49,591 nt of DNA from Actinophytocola sp. (GTDB lineage Bacteria; Actinomycetota; Actinomycetes; Mycobacteriales; Pseudonocardiaceae), in contig WHUD01000002.1 of NCBI GenBank assembly GCA_009377385.1, positions 1-49,591 of the forward strand, given 5' to 3'. The position numbers and the translations under genes are program-made. The notes beneath the pieces are model-generated. The model worked only from the letters and a program-made list of their open reading frames with translations, made no database searches and was not told the origin of the DNA. Below, in pieces: positions 45,298-49,591 of the stretch; within the stretch, counting starts at the first letter, position 1; each line of letters opens with the position of its first letter.

Positions 45298-45651
45298 ATG
45301 CAGGCGTCGGCGGCAAGGGAGCCGATCAACCTCCAGTCGTCGAACATCGACGCGGGCGGCAATAGCTCGTTCAAGGATGTGTTCACCGTCCCGGACGACA
45401 AGTGGCTGGTGCTGGAGTACGTCTCGTTCCGGGCCTTCGTCGGCAACGATCGAGACCGGCTCGTGTCGCTTCGGGTGATCACCACCGTCGGTGACAAAAC
45501 GGTCGACCACCGCATCGACCCGACATCCCTGGTCAGCACCGAGATCCCGGAGCAGGAGGGCGGCAAGCTCGTCAAGATCTACGCGCAGCCTGGCAGCACG
45601 CTGACCTACATCGCCGAGCGCGGCTGCTGTGGCGACGATCGACCGTCGTGA
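45298..45651 (+). CDS. Small hypothetical beta-rich protein
   Basis: A 117-aa protein of unknown family. The alternating pattern in KWLVLEYVSFRAFVGNDRD, LVSLRVITTVGDKTVDH and KLVKIYAQPGSTLTYIAE suggests a beta sandwich, and composition is unlike a shadow frame. It ends GCCGDDRPS. No signal peptide or membrane segment. ATG 45298 is the only start in the frame, and AGGAG is 18 bp away, too far to help. The 198 bp upstream (45100-45297) contain no recognisable gene, so this may be a decayed or transferred fragment. Function unknown. Confidence 0.5.
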   Translation: MQASAAREPINLQSSNIDAGGNSSFKDVFTVPDDKWLVLEYVSFRAFVGNDRDRLVSLRVITTVGDKTVDHRIDPTSLVSTEIPEQEGGKLVKIYAQPGSTLTYIAERGCCGDDRPS

Positions 45652-45798
45652 ACGTGGCGTTCTCCGGCTACTTGACCGAGCAGCCCTGATCGACTCGTCG
45701 GGAGCCCGTACACCGTCGCGCTCGCCAGGCCCGAACCCGGTGTGGCGGCCGTCGCCTGGGATGATGGGGACAAGGCCGTGTACGCAGGAGGTTCGCCG

Positions 45799-47355
<1,557 letters not shown>

Positions 47356-47358
47356 CGC

Positions 47359-47565
47359 TCACTGGCCATCGCGGCCGAGCGAGCTGGCGAGCAGCGAGAT
47401 CCCGATCGCCGCTGCGGCGCCTGCCAGCACCCAGCGCAGGTCGACGTCAGGCAGCCACGACGCGCCGTCGCTGAGGACGTACCCCGCGACGAGCAACGTC
47501 CCGATGCCGCTGATCAGCGCGAACAGGTCGACTCGGCGGGCGCTGTGGTTGTGCTGCTCAGCCAC
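47359..47565 (-). CDS. Small membrane protein, partner of PspC protein
   Basis: A 68-aa protein with two predicted membrane helices (about 13-32, DLFALISGIGTLLVAGYVLS, and 44-61, RWVLAGAAAAIGISLLAS) and a short basic/His N-terminus. The ATG lies inside the end of the upstream pspC gene (8-bp overlap), so translation is probably coupled. Family not recognised beyond its frequent position next to pspC in actinobacteria. Confidence 0.75.
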   Translation of the reverse strand: MAEQHNHSARRVDLFALISGIGTLLVAGYVLSDGASWLPDVDLRWVLAGAAAAIGISLLASSLGRDGQ

Positions 47566-48928
47566 GCTCGATCACCACCGATCCCATCCTGCTCTCGACG
47601 TCGAGGTCGATCTGCTGCCCGCCTTCGCCGTCGTCGCCGTAGTCCGTTCCGGACACCGGCCCCCTGCCCATGCCCTCGTGCGCGTCGCCGAGGCAGTCGA
47701 CCGAGCCCATGGCGGACTGGCAGGTGAACGTCACGTCGGCGTCGGCGGGCACGGTGACGACGGCTTCGCCCATGCCGACGTCGACCTTGGTCTCTATCGG
47801 CTCGCCTGCAGCGTCGAGTTGGGTGAGGTCGAGTCGGACCGAGCCCATGGTGCTCTGGTAGAGCGGTTCCAGCGTGTCCAGTGACGTCGGGGTCTCGTCG
47901 ACCTCGCCCATGCCGCCGCCGGGCAGCTCGTCGAACGGGATCGCGGTCAGCACGATGCCAGCGGCGGCGAGCGGTATGGCGAACAGCACAAGACCGCGAC
48001 CGGCCCCCGCGAACGAGGCGGCGACCATGCCGAGGCCGAGCACGCCGAGGGTGAGGCCGATGACGTGCGCCGCGCTGAACCAGTTCACGCCCGCCAGGCC
48101 GAGGGTCAGCCCGACGCTCGCGGTGAGCAGCGCCAGGCCCGCGAAGACGTAGCTGATCCGGGACTTAAGCCGCGGGCGGGCGACGGGCATGGTGGACGCA
48201 GTGGACATCGACGACATCGCCGACACCGTGGGAGTCGCTGGTTGCGACGGCTGCGGCGCGGCGTCGGGGCCGGGCAGGTCCCAGCCGAGCGGCGCGGCAC
48301 CGAGCGGATCCCACCCGCCTGGCGTGCTGACGTCGTCAGGGACGCCGGTCGCGCGGAGGTCGCCGTAGCCGGGGCCGGGCGCATCGGTATCTGCGGTGGC
48401 GGTGTTGCTCTCGGTGTCCGGCGTGCGGGCGGTGAACGTCGCGGGACCGGCCTCGCTTGGCGCCGGTATCGGCCGGTGCTCGTGACCGCGCTTGCGGTGC
48501 AGCGCGTAGAGCCCCAGCAGGAACAGCGCGAGCAGCACGAACCCGCCGCCGTGCATCCAGCCGCCGCCGAACGCGCTGCCAACGGCGGGGAACAGCAGCA
48601 GGCAGAGCACGATGGTCAGCCCGGTCGACATCGAGCTGCGCCCCTTGCCGAACAGCGCCTCCGCACCGGAGACCTCGTCGCCTTCCTGCGGCAGGAACAA
48701 CCAGCCAAGCAGGTAGAGCAGGACGCCGAAGCCGCCGACGATCGTCGCGATCACGAAGCCGACCCGCACAAGCACGGGGTCGATGCCGTACCGGTTGCCG
48801 ATGCCTGCCGCGACGCCAGCGATCTTCCTGCCGTTGCGTGGCCGCCGTGGTCTCGATGACCAGAAATCCTTGGCCGTGTCCTCGATGCCGTCCCGCGTCG
48901 ATGGCCGGCCGCCTGCTGCTGAGGTCAT
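47558..48928 (-). CDS. PspC-domain membrane protein with toastrack-like C-terminus
   Basis: A 456-aa envelope-stress-type protein. The PspC domain (about 30-95) reads GRKIAGVAAGIGNRYGIDPVLVRV then a membrane helix. Several further helices follow (about 100-140 and 250-330), separated by a Pro/Ala/Thr-rich cytoplasmic or wall linker (about 145-245). The C-terminal 110 residues are beta-rich with three MGSV repeats (STMGSVRLDL, SAMGSVDCLG, SRMGSVVIER), a pattern seen in DUF4097/LiaF-like domains. ATG 48928; an upstream in-frame start at 48964 is less likely. Divergent from a second PspC-domain gene, suggesting a sensor pair. Confidence 0.85.
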   Translation of the reverse strand: MTSAAGGRPSTRDGIEDTAKDFWSSRPRRPRNGRKIAGVAAGIGNRYGIDPVLVRVGFVIATIVGGFGVLLYLLGWLFLPQEGDEVSGAEALFGKGRSSMSTGLTIVLCLLLFPAVGSAFGGGWMHGGGFVLLALFLLGLYALHRKRGHEHRPIPAPSEAGPATFTARTPDTESNTATADTDAPGPGYGDLRATGVPDDVSTPGGWDPLGAAPLGWDLPGPDAAPQPSQPATPTVSAMSSMSTASTMPVARPRLKSRISYVFAGLALLTASVGLTLGLAGVNWFSAAHVIGLTLGVLGLGMVAASFAGAGRGLVLFAIPLAAAGIVLTAIPFDELPGGGMGEVDETPTSLDTLEPLYQSTMGSVRLDLTQLDAAGEPIETKVDVGMGEAVVTVPADADVTFTCQSAMGSVDCLGDAHEGMGRGPVSGTDYGDDGEGGQQIDLDVESRMGSVVIERG

Positions 48929-49173
48929 GGCCCTATCCTGCGCCGCACTCGGGGTCGCACACATCCGGGATCAACCCTGAATTGTGTTCTCAGGGCCTTC
49001 CCTGATGCGCGGCACAGCCCCGACATGTGAGCATGAATCACGTGCAGGACAAAGCGCGATCCGGAGCGCGAAGAAACCACGGGCTCCGGCGCCACGGCGT
49101 GCGGCGACACCGCTCGCCGTGCCGTCACGCGCGCGCCCGTGAGCGCCATGGCGCGACGACAGGGGGGATGATC

Positions 49174-49591
49174 GTGACGGCACCGGCTGGGGTCCGGGTG
49201 CCAGCGCGTGCGGCGGGAACGGCCGTGACCGAGCCGGAGGCAACGGCGAATCTGGCCAAGATGACCCGCCGCAGGGGGAGCGTGCTCGCGGGTGTCGCAG
49301 GTGGCATCGCTGACCACCTCGGTGTCGACGTCTTCAAGGTGCGGCTGCTGTTCGCCGCGCTCTGCGTGCTCGGCGGTGCCGGGCTGCTCGCGTATGGCCT
49401 GCTCTGGGTGTTCGTGCCGCAGCGAAGCGCGGAGGAGGAGTCGCCGGGTTCGGCGCGGGAGCGGCGGCAGGCCGTCGGTCTGGCCGCGCTCGGCATCGGC
49501 CTCGCCGTCGTCGGCAGCTCGCTGACCGGAACCTTCAGCGGGTGGATCACCGGGCCGCTCGCGCTCGCCCTCATCGGCGCCGTCGTCGTCT
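49174..49591 (+). CDS. PspC-domain protein, probable sensor histidine kinase, cut by window end
   Basis: Only the N-terminal 139 residues are present. After a 30-residue leader the PspC domain reads RRRGSVLAGVAGGIADHLGV and VFKVRLLFAALCVLGGAGLL, then LLWVFVPQ. A second membrane region starts at AVGLAALGIGLAVVGSSL. In actinobacteria this layout next to a divergent pspC gene usually leads into a histidine kinase with a LuxR-type partner, but the kinase part lies outside the window. GTG 49174 is chosen because AGGGGGG (49161-49167) lies 6 bp upstream; the ATG at 49168 would touch that site. Confidence 0.8.
   Translation, partial: MTAPAGVRVPARAAGTAVTEPEATANLAKMTRRRGSVLAGVAGGIADHLGVDVFKVRLLFAALCVLGGAGLLAYGLLWVFVPQRSAEEESPGSARERRQAVGLAALGIGLAVVGSSLTGTFSGWITGPLALALIGAVVV

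Overview
This window is about 49.6 kb of high-GC actinobacterial chromosome. Three things point to the family Pseudonocardiaceae, or a close relative: GTG and TTG starts, 4-bp ATGA/GTGA gene overlaps, and gene order. The order eccC - Rv3446c-like - esxU - esxT - rplM - rpsI - glmM - (Esx-like pair) - glmS ... alr - tsaE - tsaB - rimI - tsaD - groES - groEL - whiB3 ... sigD - rsdA - guaB - guaB3 - choD ... guaA follows, from memory, the M. tuberculosis Rv3447c to Rv3396c region. The groES/groEL - bldM - sigma factor - guaB block also resembles Streptomyces. The family assignment is inference; no rRNA is present.

Layout. (1) 1-640: the 3' part of an IS1595-family transposase next to an ESX-4-type secretion locus. 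(2) 763-7560: a fused EccC ATPase, an Hsp70-like membrane protein with a type VII secretion-associated C-terminus, and two WXG100 proteins behind a possible SigM-type promoter. (3) 7810-10314: rplM-rpsI and glmM. (4) 10713-14323: a second Esx-like cassette (small EspC/WXG-like protein, a 936-residue WXG-bearing Gly/Ala/Pro-rich protein, a coiled-coil protein), preceded by a 21-bp tandem repeat. (5) 14328-21482: an alpha/beta hydrolase, glmS, nnr, alr, a second hydrolase and tsaE. (6) 21484-28354: a probable malonate uptake and activation island (carboxyltransferase, MatB, TRAP transporter DctMQP, GntR regulator) lying between tsaE and tsaB. (7) 28399-30646: tsaB-rimI-tsaD. (8) 30717-32342: a Tat-exported PhoD-like phosphatase. 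(9) 32744-34938: CIRCE-controlled groES-groEL. (10) 34949-40429: regulators, namely whiB3, a MerR/B12-like protein, a TPR-like protein, a BldM-like regulator, sigD-rsdA and a DUF5319-type protein. (11) 40594-47355: guaB, guaB3, a choD-like oxidoreductase, a small orphan gene and guaA. (12) 47359-49591: a PspC protein with a small membrane partner, and the start of a divergent PspC-domain protein, probably a sensor kinase.

Functional themes are type VII secretion, cell-wall amino sugar and D-alanine supply (glmM, glmS, alr), t6A tRNA modification (tsaE/B/D), protein folding, developmental and stress regulation, and guanine nucleotide synthesis.

The least expected structures are four. First, a 92-bp hairpin element occurs twice at 91% identity, 70 and 77 bp upstream of the start codons of glmM and glmS. 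Second, four DnaA-box-like 9-mers lie at 12/18/12-bp spacing at the 5' end of the MerR-like gene. Third, the Esx-like cassette holds a large protein with a duplicated beta module. Fourth, the malonate island splits the t6A genes.
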